A stretch of 62,168 bases of DNA from Paraeggerthella sp964369725 (GTDB taxonomy: Bacteria > Actinomycetota > Coriobacteriia > Coriobacteriales > Eggerthellaceae), in contig CAYJGC010000004.1 of NCBI GenBank assembly GCA_964369725.1, forward strand, positions 1 through 62,168, in the 5' to 3' direction. The position numbers and the translations under genes are program-made. A model generated the notes under the pieces. It was given only the letters and a program-made list of their open reading frames with translations. It was not told the DNA's origin and ran no database searches. How positions within the stretch are numbered: position 1 is the stretch's first letter; each line of letters begins with the position of its first letter. Below are positions 1 to 9,227 of the stretch, piece after piece.

Positions 1-366
1 CTCTAAAACCCGCTGGCGTTGCAAAATTCATCGTTTCTCACTTTCTTTGCTTTGTGCAGTTGCTTGGTTGGTCGTGTCTTTGGCTTGTATGTCTCATCGT
101 ATTTTAATTAGTGGCAGTGCAAAACTTAGTTTGTATGTAGCTACCATTTAGTTTACACATACATATCATGCAGTTAAAGTACTTTATCACAGTAGAGTGC
201 TAAAGTATCGCGAATTTCATTTTGCTTTGTTTCTACACAACTTAGTAACCAGCCATTCCGACCCAGCCAGCAGACATGGGAGCGGACGCAGATCTCGAGA
301 TGACTAAGATAGCTACCTTAAGCTTACGTTCTTATATAAGATCACTCGCTTCTCTCCAGGCCATTA
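1..366. other. Non-coding stretch at window start
   Basis: No convincing reading frame with a ribosome binding site is visible on either strand. The sequence is AT-rich with scattered stops. In Bacillus and relatives the gene on this side of aspS is rarA, so the left end may be the region before such a gene, but no part of it can be recognised here. Confidence 0.4.
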
Positions 367-535
367 GTTAGTGCACAAAATCAAAGATATGAGGATATTA
401 ACTAAGGGTCATTTCCTTATAAAAGCACGCCTTCTCCTCTGAACAGATGTTTTGAAAACATGATTTTATAGCCCACGGGCAGAAGGTTTCAAAAATTCTG
501 AAATCCGCCTCCTACCCTTGAATTTGTGCACTAAC
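367..535 (-). ncRNA. Candidate 6S-like structured RNA
   Basis: A 13-bp perfect closing stem (367-379 with 523-535, GTTAGTGCACAAA and its complement) encloses nested pairings 404-409/514-519 (AAGGGT/ACCCTT), 430-435/481-486 (CCTTCT/AGAAGG) and an apical hairpin 447-453/455-461. This makes one rod about 169 nt long, which is the size and shape of 6S RNA. It lies just downstream of aspS; in Bacillus subtilis a 6S RNA gene (bsrA) sits in the aspS-rarA neighbourhood, which favours the minus strand. No consensus promoter or terminator was recognised for it, so both strand and identity are inferred. A cis-acting element or unrelated structured RNA is possible. Confidence 0.4.
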
Positions 536-586
536 TTCCCCGATTTTAAGAAGTTGCCACACTGTGTTGGAGATACTGTCTTACAC

Positions 587-614
587 AAAAGCCCACCTGT
601 TGAGATGGGCTTTT
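587..614 (-). terminator. Intrinsic terminator of aspS
   Basis: AAAAGCCCA at 587-595 pairs with TGGGCTTTT at 606-614, leaving a 10-nt loop. It lies 40-70 bp past the aspS stop and ends in a T-run on the minus strand. The structure is symmetric, so it could also stop plus-strand transcription. Confidence 0.75.
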
Positions 615-655
615 GATATAACTTCTTCTATCTAGCAGCAATGCAGCACACAAAC

Positions 656-2434
656 CTACAGTGTGCGCAGGCTTACATCTTTAAGCTGACGACCACTTAC
701 TACGCTTGGCGCACCCGTCATAGGATCACTTGCGCTGCTGGTCTTAGGGAACGCAATAACGTCACGAATAGACTGCTTGCCTGCCAAAAGCATAACCAAG
801 CGGTCAAGACCAAGCGCAATACCACCGTGAGGAGGCGCGCCCAGTTCAAGTGCATGAATCAGGTGTCCAAACTTGTCTTCAATTTGCTCATCATCAAGAC
901 CAAGACGACGAAGTACGCGCTTCTGCATTTCTGCATCATGAATACGAATGGTGCCGCCGCCAATTTCAAAGCCATCCATAACAAGGTCATACGTATAGCT
1001 TCCGCATTCCAAAGGAGCGTCTTCAATCTTGTCTTCATCCCCCGCGCGAACCTGCGTGAAGGGATGATGCTCAGCAGCATATTTGTTCTCGTCTTCGTCA
1101 TAGCGGAACATGGGGAAATCAACCACCCATAAAAGACTATGACCCTCACGAGGGATATCCAGCGCATCGGCCATATGTAGACGCAACGCAGACAATACCG
1201 CATTTGCAACTTCAGTCGTGTCCGCAGCAAAAAGCAACAAGTCGCCGGGCTCCACATTCATGGCTTCCTTCAGTGCGGCAAATTCCTCTTCGCTAAAGAA
1301 CTTGATTATGGGGCTTTTTTCGGCACCTTCAGAAGTGAAAGCAATCCAGGCCATACCTTTTGCACCATTAGCGGCTGCAATATCGGCCAGCTTTTCTACG
1401 TCGCCGCGACTCCAGTCACCCGCGCCTTTTGCGTTGATGGCAGCAACTTTGCCACCCGATTGCGCAACGCTAGAAAATACCTTGAAGCCGGTATTCTTCA
1501 CGATTTCGGTCAAGTCAACAAGCTCCATGCCAAAACGAGTGTCGGGGCGGTCGTTGCCGAAGCGCTCCATTGATTCGGCATAAGGCATGCGCTGCAAAGG
1601 GAACGAACACTCAACACCGGCGGAAGCCAAAACCTCTGCCATCACATCTTCCATAAGACTCAAGACATCGTTTTCTTCCACGAAGCTCATCTCAATGTCA
1701 ACCTGCGTAAATTCGGGCTGACGGTCGGCGCGCAAATCCTCGTCACGGAAACAGCGTGCAATTTGATAGTAACGCTCAATGCCAGCCACCATAAGCATTT
1801 GCTTGAACTGCTGAGGGCTTTGAGGAAGCGCATAGAATTTACCAGGATTTGGACGACTAGGAACAATGTAGTCACGCGCACCTTCTGGCGTTGAGTTTGC
1901 CAAGATGGGAGTTTCCACTTCAAGGAAGCCGCGTTCGTTCAAAGCACCACGCATGGCTTGAGCTACCGTATGACGCAAGTGAAGCGCATTATACATTTCA
2001 GGACGACGGATATCCAAATAACGCCACTTCATACGTGTAGTTTCGTCGGTCTCAATACCATCTTCAATAGAAAAAGGAGGCGTTACAGAAGTGTTCAAAA
2101 TCTCAACAGCGTTTGCCAAAACCTCAATCTCGCCCGTTTCCATATTGGGGTTAACCGCCTCTGCACCGCGCTCGCGAACGGTGCCAGTTACCTTAAGCAC
2201 ATATTCACGCCCTAGGTGCTCAGCGCAAGCAAAGTCTTCGGCGCTTACGCAATCAGGGTCAATGACTGCCTGCGTATAACCCGTGCGATCACGAAGGTCG
2301 ACAAAAATAAGTCCGCCATGGTCACGATTGTGCCAAGCCCAACCAGTAAGCGTCACTTCACGACCCGTGTCGTCTTTTCGCAGCTCACCACAGGTGGCGC
2401 TATGCATGCAGTATTCGTTCTTAAAATCCGTCAT
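656..2434 (-). CDS. aspS: Aspartyl-tRNA synthetase
   Basis: Class II aminoacyl-tRNA synthetase charging tRNA-Asp (or tRNA-Asx) in the cytoplasm, 592 aa, the usual bacterial length including the GAD insertion domain. An N-terminal OB-fold anticodon-binding domain (GWAWHNRDHGG) comes first. The catalytic core has motif 2 around CFRDEDLRADRQPEFTQ and motif 3 GLDRLVMLLAG near the C-terminus. The frame stays open upstream to 2509, but the start at 2434 (MTDFKNEY) is preferred because AAGGA lies 10 nt before that ATG and the preceding 25 residues have no family counterpart. Whether it also serves tRNA-Asn depends on gatCAB, which is not in the window. It is separated from hisS, its usual partner, by a plus-strand gene. 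Confidence 0.97.
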   Translation of the reverse strand: MTDFKNEYCMHSATCGELRKDDTGREVTLTGWAWHNRDHGGLIFVDLRDRTGYTQAVIDPDCVSAEDFACAEHLGREYVLKVTGTVRERGAEAVNPNMETGEIEVLANAVEILNTSVTPPFSIEDGIETDETTRMKWRYLDIRRPEMYNALHLRHTVAQAMRGALNERGFLEVETPILANSTPEGARDYIVPSRPNPGKFYALPQSPQQFKQMLMVAGIERYYQIARCFRDEDLRADRQPEFTQVDIEMSFVEENDVLSLMEDVMAEVLASAGVECSFPLQRMPYAESMERFGNDRPDTRFGMELVDLTEIVKNTGFKVFSSVAQSGGKVAAINAKGAGDWSRGDVEKLADIAAANGAKGMAWIAFTSEGAEKSPIIKFFSEEEFAALKEAMNVEPGDLLLFAADTTEVANAVLSALRLHMADALDIPREGHSLLWVVDFPMFRYDEDENKYAAEHHPFTQVRAGDEDKIEDAPLECGSYTYDLVMDGFEIGGGTIRIHDAEMQKRVLRRLGLDDEQIEDKFGHLIHALELGAPPHGGIALGLDRLVMLLAGKQSIRDVIAFPKTSSASDPMTGAPSVVSGRQLKDVSLRTL

Positions 2435-3142
2435 GGTAATTGATTCCTTGCTCCTTGACCTTGCTGTATAGTGACTTGCTATGATTTCATGTAGCAAGCT
2501 ATTACTCAAACCTCGTTATTGTACGAAAGAAACACGCACAAGAAAACCCACAACCTTCATTTCGCGCAAAACTTCTGCGAAATAACTCACCGGTTGACTC
2601 GCAAAGTAAGTCAGTTGGCAAGGATTCGCTGTCTCATGTCAGGGAAGCAAGCGTGCGGAATCGCAACTATATAGCTCATAAGACTAGGTAGCTGGCGTTG
2701 GATTTAAGCTAAATTATTGAAGCTTAAACCCGCATGAAAGAGAAAAGTATTCCTACAGCAAACAAAAACCTCTCACTAATTGAATTAACACGGCTAAACC
2801 TGTACGCTTAACACAAGCAAGACACGCCATGCAATAACATGCAACTAACGAGGTGGCAAAGCAAATGTAAAAGCTTTCTACCTACCGCGTTTCAACGCAG
2901 GAGAAAACAGTATTCTATCTACGAGTCAGCAATAGAAACATCGAAGGATAGCGAGCGGCAACAACACTCGACATGCCGCATGAGTAAGCGAGCGACAGCA
3001 ACGCTCGGCATACCGCGTGGCAACACAAACATAGCAAGACACAACTAGTAAGACAACAATGCAGACGACAGAAGCACGCAACCAGCAACAAAGCAGACCA
3101 GACAAACTTCTGATCTTTAATAACCAGAAAGAAAAGGTACTT
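2435..3142. other. Divergent intergenic region aspS / LOR-SDH gene
   Basis: About 700 bp with no supported gene. It holds a small inverted repeat, CTTGCTA 2475-2481 with TAGCAAG 2492-2498, in the aspS leader region. It also holds a tandem imperfect duplication at 2951-3016 just ahead of the plus-strand gene. No T-box signature was found upstream of aspS. Confidence 0.5.
2951..3016. repeat. Two imperfect 29-bp direct repeats
   Basis: Copies at 2951-2979 and 2988-3016 (37-bp period) share GCGAGCG..CA.CAA..CTCG.CAT.CCGC. Each copy can fold internally, for example GCGGCA with TGCCGC in the first. They lie 125-190 bp upstream of the 3143 start. Their role is unknown. Confidence 0.55.
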
Positions 3143-4258
3143 ATGAATTTCCAGCCACTCCCCTACCACCAGCCCGATTTCTCACAACCTCTCTTCACCG
3201 AGGCTCCCAATGCTATCCTTAAGCCTTCACCAAAAGATGGCGTTGCCCCAAGCTATTATCACGCCATGAGCATCTTCCCTGAGTATTTCAAGATTGATAA
3301 CACTTGGCTCTTGGCAGAAGATAGCCGCATGGACTGCGCACCGGTATACGAAAACGGAAAAATCTACGTGCGAGAATTCCGTCATATTAAAAAGGATGAC
3401 TTGGTTGTGTGCGGTCGTACTGAAGCGGGCGAAGAGGGTATTTTCGTCCATACGCATGGCTTTGATGTTCTTACTAATGAAGAAGATGGAAAGACCTCAA
3501 ACCGGAGTGCAGAAAATTTTGCCTTCCGCCTTGGTCGTTCTCGCGAAACCGCCTTCTCTCAAGAATACGACAGGCTTTATGAATTGCTCCGCTACGAGCG
3601 TGAGCATGGCTACATCGTGTGGGTAATGGGGCCAGCGTTTTCCTTTAATGATTTTTCACGAACAGCTTTTTCTAAAATAATTAATGCGGGATACGTCAAT
3701 GCGGTTTTTGCCGGAAATGCCCTTGCGACTCACGATTTAGAGGGTGCATTTTTTCACACCGCGCTCGGTCAAGATATCGAGACACAAGAAAACATGCCTC
3801 TTGGACACTACAATCACCTTGACACTATCAACCGCGTACGTCTCCATGGCTCTATTGGTGAATTCATTGATGCCGAAGGCGTAGACAACGGCATTATGCA
3901 TGCTCTTGAGAAGAATAGTGTCCCCTACGTCTTGGCCGGCTCAATTCGCGATGACGGACCTCTTCCTCATGTATACAGCGACGCTTACGAAGCTCAGGAC
4001 GCCATGAGATCTCACTTGCGTAAAGCTACGACTGTCGTGTGCATGGCAACCATGCTTCATTCCATTGCAACGGGCAACATGACGCCATCGTATCGCGTAC
4101 TGCCTGATGGCACGGTGCGTCAAACGCACTTTTATTGCATTGATATCGCTGAATTTGCCGTCAACAAACTTACCGACCGTGGCTCTTTAGGATCACGCGG
4201 AATCGTAACCAACGTGCAGGACTTTATAGCCAACGTTGCCAAGGGACTTGACTTGTAG
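3143..4258 (+). CDS. LOR/SDH-domain protein, archaeal-type ornithine cyclodeaminase-like
   Basis: A 371-aa soluble protein resembling the TIGR00300 / LOR-SDH family. Members include archaeal ornithine cyclodeaminase, which converts ornithine to proline and ammonia with NAD, and the C-terminal half of cyanobacterial ArgZ/AgrE. The family signature NAVFAGNALATHDLEGAFF lies near the middle (about residues 190-208), followed by a Rossmann-like half with ATTVVCMATMLHSIATGN. The start at 3143 is chosen because AAAAGG at 3133-3138 precedes it; the open frame further upstream has no ribosome binding site. It is the only plus-strand gene in the first 20 kb and sits between hisS and aspS. The substrate is inferred from family knowledge only; amino-acid or arginine/ornithine catabolism is the likely role. 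Confidence 0.7.
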   Translation: MNFQPLPYHQPDFSQPLFTEAPNAILKPSPKDGVAPSYYHAMSIFPEYFKIDNTWLLAEDSRMDCAPVYENGKIYVREFRHIKKDDLVVCGRTEAGEEGIFVHTHGFDVLTNEEDGKTSNRSAENFAFRLGRSRETAFSQEYDRLYELLRYEREHGYIVWVMGPAFSFNDFSRTAFSKIINAGYVNAVFAGNALATHDLEGAFFHTALGQDIETQENMPLGHYNHLDTINRVRLHGSIGEFIDAEGVDNGIMHALEKNSVPYVLAGSIRDDGPLPHVYSDAYEAQDAMRSHLRKATTVVCMATMLHSIATGNMTPSYRVLPDGTVRQTHFYCIDIAEFAVNKLTDRGSLGSRGIVTNVQDFIANVAKGLDL

Positions 4259-4281
4259 AAACATCAGCCGTCTAAAACGAA

Positions 4282-4309
4282 AAAGCCTGAAGTTGCGCCT
4301 TCAGGCTTT
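4282..4309. terminator. Bidirectional terminator between LOR/SDH gene and hisS
   Basis: AAAGCCTGAAG at 4282-4292 pairs with CTTCAGGCTTT at 4299-4309 across a 6-nt loop. It has A/T flanks on both sides and lies between two converging genes. Confidence 0.85.
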
Positions 4310-4354
4310 AAAGAGAACTTCAAGATCTTCGCATTCCTGCAGCTCAAACGCTCA

Positions 4355-5698
4355 TTACGAAAACAAAGAATCGAGCTCAGCAGCCACGTCACCGCTACTC
4401 AGAAAAGCTTGCTTTACCACATCAAGCGACACGGTTGCTTCTTCGTGCGTTTTCATGTTGCGCAGTTTCACCTGTCCAGCTGCCAGTTCATCAGGTCCCA
4501 AAATAGCAACCTTATCAGCTTGCAACTTATCGGCCAGTTTAAACTGACTTTTTAGGCTGCGATGCTGGTGATCCATCTCACCCACCAAGCCGCCATCGCG
4601 CGCCGCCTGAACGAGAGAAAACGCGGTACCACGCACACTGTCATCCACACATGCCACAAACAAATCGCAACGCTGCGCTGGCTCAAATTCATACCCCGCT
4701 GCTTCTAATGCAAGCACGCAACGCTCATAGCCAAGCGCCCAGCCAAAACCAGGAGTTTGACGGCCACCTACCTCTTCGGCCAACTTGTCATAACGTCCAC
4801 CACCACCGATAGCATTTTGACTTCCCATACCTTCGGTCACCTGCACTTCAAACACCGTGCGTGTGTAATAATCTAAACCTCTCACCAATCGCGAGTCTTC
4901 AACATACGTAAGTCCCGCACCATCCAAGTAAGTTTTTACCGACGCATAATGAGTATGGCAATCCTCGCACAGATGTTGCGTGATGCGTGGCGCATCTTCC
5001 ATAACCGCAGAACAGCCCGGGTTTTTGCAATCAAATGCACGAAGCGGGTTAATCTCAGCGCGACGCTTACACTCCTCGCAAAGCTCTTCTGCATGCTGAT
5101 CCATATAGACACGCACCGTTTCGCGATAAGCAGGACGACACATATCACAGCCCATAGAATTCACCAACAAACGCGTACTTACAACAGGAATCCCTATTTC
5201 TTCGTAAAAGCGCATCAGCATAATGATACCTTCTGCATCAACGCTGGGCTCGTCAGCACCTAAACACTCAATGCCTACCTGATTAAATTGTCGTTGACGG
5301 CCTTTTTGTGGACGTTCTGCGCGAAACATCTGACCTGCATACATAAGCTTAACCGGAGCTGCACCTTGGGGTACCATGTTATGCTGAACCACAGCACGCA
5401 CAACACCAGCCGTTCCTTCTGGGCGCAAGGACAAGCGAGATTTTGCCTTGATAGTACCACCCTCTACAACGCGTTTAAAATTCTCACCCGAAATGGCCGT
5501 GAACATTTCTTTTGATACCACATCTGTCGCCTCACCAATACCGCGAACAAAAAGTTCAGTCTGTTCAAAGATGGGTGTTTCTATAAGCACGTATCCGTAC
5601 CGCCCAAACACGTTTGCAGCAACCGATTTAAAGTGCGTCCAAAATTTTGCCTCATCGGGCATGAGGTCACGCGTTCCTTCGGGGTATTGAATAGCCAT
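4355..5698 (-). CDS. hisS: Histidyl-tRNA synthetase
   Basis: Class II synthetase charging tRNA-His, 447 aa. Motif 1 lies in the N-terminal 90 residues, motif 2 is MFRAERPQKGRQRQFNQ at about 120-136, and the HisA motif LVRGLDYYTRTVFEV is near 285. The C-terminal part is the anticodon-binding domain. An insertion between motif 2 and HisA carries paired cysteines (CDMC, CEEC, CKNPGC, CEDC), a known feature of a Gram-positive HisRS subgroup and probably a zinc site. The start has AAAGGA 8 nt upstream. A possible -10 TACAAT on the minus strand lies at 5737-5742. Confidence 0.97.
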   Translation of the reverse strand: MAIQYPEGTRDLMPDEAKFWTHFKSVAANVFGRYGYVLIETPIFEQTELFVRGIGEATDVVSKEMFTAISGENFKRVVEGGTIKAKSRLSLRPEGTAGVVRAVVQHNMVPQGAAPVKLMYAGQMFRAERPQKGRQRQFNQVGIECLGADEPSVDAEGIIMLMRFYEEIGIPVVSTRLLVNSMGCDMCRPAYRETVRVYMDQHAEELCEECKRRAEINPLRAFDCKNPGCSAVMEDAPRITQHLCEDCHTHYASVKTYLDGAGLTYVEDSRLVRGLDYYTRTVFEVQVTEGMGSQNAIGGGGRYDKLAEEVGGRQTPGFGWALGYERCVLALEAAGYEFEPAQRCDLFVACVDDSVRGTAFSLVQAARDGGLVGEMDHQHRSLKSQFKLADKLQADKVAILGPDELAAGQVKLRNMKTHEEATVSLDVVKQAFLSSGDVAAELDSLFS

Positions 5699-5953
5699 GA
5701 AAATAATCCTTTGTTATAACCATACGAATTGCAGTATTGTAACGCACTACTAAAAGGTAAGGTAGCTTATGTTGATAAATCAAAAATAATGTCGCGTTAA
5801 TGAACTCTTATTTTGAAGTGCTTGCGCTTTTCCGCACCTACGAGATGTCACGCAACCGCAACACGCAACACCTATCACGCATAGCGATATCTTACGAATA
5901 GCACACGTGAGCCCTCTCTAAACGCACAACACTTTTCCTACAGGAGACACCTT

Positions 5954-8701
5954 TTACACTTCTTGATACTGTCGAGGTGCCACTGCCTCTAAGGTTCTCA
6001 ACACAGCGGTAAGTGCGTCATCAGGGCAATGCCTCAGATACAGGGTAAGCATATTGCGCGCCGCAACAAACATGTTTGCATCGGTCGCTGCTGCTGCCCC
6101 ATCCAATAACACGCGCAAAACTTCCGACTTAGGAGCCAGCGGAATATTGGCGCTTTGCAACTCTTCGTCAACTTGCTCCTGTGAAGGAATAAATGCGCCA
6201 GTCTCTTCTAGCAGCTCTTCAAGCTCAAGCGTTGCTTGCACCGCAAAAACGGGAGAAATAAAAAGCGACTTTGCATAACAAGCAACCCCTAATAGAGTCT
6301 TTCCGGCCTTCCATACAACATAACCTAACTGATAATATATCATGGCAATATCGCTTGGTTGAATAGCAACATTCAGTCCTTCGCACAAAATTCTTTGCGC
6401 ATTTTCCGTATCTCCTACGAGCATATAAGTGCGCCCAAGCTGTCGATAGCCTGCCGCAGTTGTAGGAGCAATTTCCAAAGCCCGACGACCATAAAAGAGC
6501 GCCTCTTCCGCATGTTCAAAAGAGTTTTCAAGCAACCGTACTATTTCTAAATGACATAAATAGTACGAATCTGGAAGTAGCTCTACTCGCTTGCCACCGT
6601 CCGCTGCTGCGCGAAAAGAAACGTGTTCGCCCGTTAAACACGCACGGTTATACAACACGCGAGAAATATAAGAATCGAACGTACGATAAACCGTATCATC
6701 ATCGTCAATAAAGCTGTTTAAAACGGAAGTCTCGTTGATGGAATCAACCAACAAACGGACGGCCTCATCAAGACTACTTTCCGACAAGGTACGCGCACGA
6801 CCATAAGCCATTAAGCAGCGATCTTCATCTAAAAAACGTCCCACGATTGCATTTTGATCATAGCGGTCAATCCTGTCGTCTGTCAAAGCAGTCATCAAAC
6901 GCATGCATGCATGAGCAGCACGCACGTCCTCTTGTCTGAATGCTTCTTCTTGGGCATCACGCACAAAATGAATGGCTTCGGTTACACTTTCAGCCCGAAC
7001 AATGCGATCTGCCAAACCCTCAGCCATGTGACGACAGATGCCGTCGTAATAAATCCTCATATCTGCGCTTGTTTTTCCCCCCAAAGCCTTCGACAACTCC
7101 GCACTCAGCATCACCTCGCCCACCTCCGGCAAATTGCGACGCTCATCATTGAGTGGTGACGCTGCCAAAGTTGAAAACGCACGAATACCCACCGCACCAA
7201 ACTGCGCACCACATTCCCTATAAGGCTTATGAGGGTCACCTACAAGTGCTTCATTCAGTCCGTCAAATCCTTCGAAGGTGGCCCTATCAAAGCAAACATT
7301 TACCAAGGCAGGCATGTCAAAAATGCTTGCCGACTGCTGGTGTTTTGGTAAAAGCTCCCGCTCATCTTTTGAGATAAAAGAATGGATCCCCACTTCAACC
7401 CGCTCAATAACGGAGTTTATTGCAAAAGCACTTGAACTCAATATAAGGCCAATGCGCAAAGCATACCGCAAGGCCTGATCTTTGCGATCATTAAGGGCTA
7501 CATCAGCCCAAAAACCTTCCGACCCATCTTCACAACCCGTCCAATACTGGAGTGGCATAAGATCTTCATCAGGGGAAATAACTTCAAAAGCTACCACCTT
7601 TGCAGAGATATCAACCCTAAAGGCTACATCTACTCTCACCGGGAGACGCAATCTCTCTATCATCAAGGCAAGTGTGCAGCGGGTATTCCACTCTCCTTGC
7701 TTTTCCCCCTGAGGAATTGCGGCAGAAAACGTAGTATCAGGAACCTGAGCACCTACAGATTCAATAAGCTTCATATGTTGAGCGCAGCATTCAGACTCAA
7801 GAGCCTGCGATGCGTGCTCACCTAAAGCCTCTTTAACAAGCAAATAGCGATTAAAGACAGACTCCAAAGCCCACAGCTTTCGCTCAGGAACCAAAGGCCC
7901 CTCGCCCGCCATACATAAGTAATACGTCTCTGCATGATTAGCTGTGTATACAAGGCGCAGTGCGTTGTCCTCGATCCCTTTTTCTGCGAGGTCTTCAAGA
8001 CCGGCTTCATGCAGCCAACGCACAAAACAACTCACCAGTGCCGGTGGGCGAAATGCCACATCGTGCTTTGCCTCATCTATCAGATTAACCAAAGCACGCA
8101 TACCACCAAGCACCCGATCTTCCTGCAGGCAATCTGTCACATAAGCAAACCCCCGAGCTGGTATCTCGCACGCACCCATCTGCGGTCGATACACAAAAGC
8201 GAGATAAGCGCGCCCAAGTGCCTCTAAGAGTGAAAGGTTTTCCCCGTCTCGACCAAAATGGTACCAAGAATCAAATATGCGCCAGGTATTTTCCACCTGT
8301 TCGCAACGCGCAACTTCTCGCCTGAAACCCCATTCCTCTGAAACATAAACGTAATTTTGAGATTCAGCTACGAGCGTTTCACTATCTTCATACGGTGCAA
8401 TGAGCATATCCGGCTCACGCGCCGGTGGCGCGGTCAGGGCAACCGCCGTAGTAAAGGCTCTTCCATACAAATCCAAGTAGGCAAGAATACACATCGAGCC
8501 CTCTTCAGAAACTTCTACTAGATAGGCTCCTCCCGAAGTTGGGAGGGAAAAATCGGTAGCAGTGATTATATAAGTAAAATTATTGAGAGAAGAGTTTGAA
8601 AAAGACGGCATCGCATTATGAAGCGTGCAAAATGAAGTAGCGCATAATTTCTCGCGCTGGGTCGTGTAACTCATGCTGTAAGATCTGCTATCTACTTGCA
8701 T
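5954..8701 (-). CDS. Large TPR-repeat protein of unknown function
   Basis: A 915-aa acidic, apparently cytoplasmic protein with no signal peptide or membrane segment. The C-terminal 200 residues contain tetratricopeptide-like helix pairs, for example AEEALFYGRRALEIAPTTA followed by YRQLGRTYMLVGDTENAQ at roughly 735-780, and another pair after it. The N-terminal 600 residues match no family I recognise. The start at 8701 has AGAGGTG 6 nt upstream. It stands alone between hisS and glnB. A scaffold or adaptor role is the most that the TPRs suggest. Confidence 0.75.
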   Translation of the reverse strand: MQVDSRSYSMSYTTQREKLCATSFCTLHNAMPSFSNSSLNNFTYIITATDFSLPTSGGAYLVEVSEEGSMCILAYLDLYGRAFTTAVALTAPPAREPDMLIAPYEDSETLVAESQNYVYVSEEWGFRREVARCEQVENTWRIFDSWYHFGRDGENLSLLEALGRAYLAFVYRPQMGACEIPARGFAYVTDCLQEDRVLGGMRALVNLIDEAKHDVAFRPPALVSCFVRWLHEAGLEDLAEKGIEDNALRLVYTANHAETYYLCMAGEGPLVPERKLWALESVFNRYLLVKEALGEHASQALESECCAQHMKLIESVGAQVPDTTFSAAIPQGEKQGEWNTRCTLALMIERLRLPVRVDVAFRVDISAKVVAFEVISPDEDLMPLQYWTGCEDGSEGFWADVALNDRKDQALRYALRIGLILSSSAFAINSVIERVEVGIHSFISKDERELLPKHQQSASIFDMPALVNVCFDRATFEGFDGLNEALVGDPHKPYRECGAQFGAVGIRAFSTLAASPLNDERRNLPEVGEVMLSAELSKALGGKTSADMRIYYDGICRHMAEGLADRIVRAESVTEAIHFVRDAQEEAFRQEDVRAAHACMRLMTALTDDRIDRYDQNAIVGRFLDEDRCLMAYGRARTLSESSLDEAVRLLVDSINETSVLNSFIDDDDTVYRTFDSYISRVLYNRACLTGEHVSFRAAADGGKRVELLPDSYYLCHLEIVRLLENSFEHAEEALFYGRRALEIAPTTAAGYRQLGRTYMLVGDTENAQRILCEGLNVAIQPSDIAMIYYQLGYVVWKAGKTLLGVACYAKSLFISPVFAVQATLELEELLEETGAFIPSQEQVDEELQSANIPLAPKSEVLRVLLDGAAAATDANMFVAARNMLTLYLRHCPDDALTAVLRTLEAVAPRQYQEV

Positions 8702-8808
8702 TTATCACCTCTTCTTTATGACTACAATGTATCATAGCACTCTATAGATGTGTTAAGCGGTAATCATTTCTTTCGTACCCAAGAAAGCCGTAAAAGACTA
8801 AACACAGC

Positions 8809-8841
8809 AAATGCACCACCGTTTTTCACGATGGTGCATTT
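8809..8841 (-). terminator. Terminator of amt-glnB
   Basis: AAATGCACCA (8809-8818) pairs with TGGTGCATTT (8832-8841). It lies 22 bp past the glnB stop on the minus strand. Confidence 0.75.
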
Positions 8842-8862
8842 CCCTAGTGACTTCTTTACTAT

Positions 8863-9201
8863 TTAGACAGCTGCTTCACCTTGCTCACCGGTTCGAATAC
8901 GAATGACTTCTTCTACTGGTGCGATAAAAATCTTGCCATCCCCCACGCTTCCCGTACGAGCAACGTCGCAAATAGTATCAACCAGGGCGTCAACTTTTGC
9001 ATCATCAACCACAAGTTCAAACTTGACTTTGGGAATCATATTCAACAAAACTTCAGTGCCACGGTAATACTCTTTCCATCCATACTGACTGCCGCAGCCT
9101 TGTACTTGAGAAATCGTCATGCCCGAAACATCTGCTTCACACAAGGCTTCTTTGATTGGCTCAAGCTTTTCTGGACGAACAATTGCGGTAATTTTTTTCA
9201 T
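8863..9201 (-). CDS. glnB: P-II nitrogen regulatory protein
   Basis: A 112-aa P-II signal transducer that senses 2-oxoglutarate and ATP/ADP and, when next to amt, normally blocks the ammonium channel (GlnK role). The N-terminus MKKITAIVRPEKLEPIKEAL and the C-terminal signature VGDGKIFIAPVEEVIRIRTGE are typical. The T-loop (about 37-55) reads GSQYGWKEYYRGTEVLLNM: Tyr46 is present, but position 51, normally the uridylylated Tyr, is Val. Modification by GlnD or GlnE-type enzymes is therefore unlikely. The ribosome binding site AAGGAG lies 7 nt before the ATG. It follows amt by 26 bp and is surely co-transcribed. Confidence 0.96.
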   Translation of the reverse strand: MKKITAIVRPEKLEPIKEALCEADVSGMTISQVQGCGSQYGWKEYYRGTEVLLNMIPKVKFELVVDDAKVDALVDTICDVARTGSVGDGKIFIAPVEEVIRIRTGEQGEAAV

Positions 9202-9227
9202 GTTTTCACTCCTTCTTCGTACCGAGA

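Noticed and set aside
641..1132. Open frame of 163 codons on the plus strand
   Set aside because: Lies wholly antisense to aspS, has no ribosome binding site, and the composition is that of a shadow frame.
2435..2760. T-box leader for aspS
   Set aside because: Only a short stem (2475-2498) is present; the T-box sequence AGGGTGG and an antiterminator were not found.
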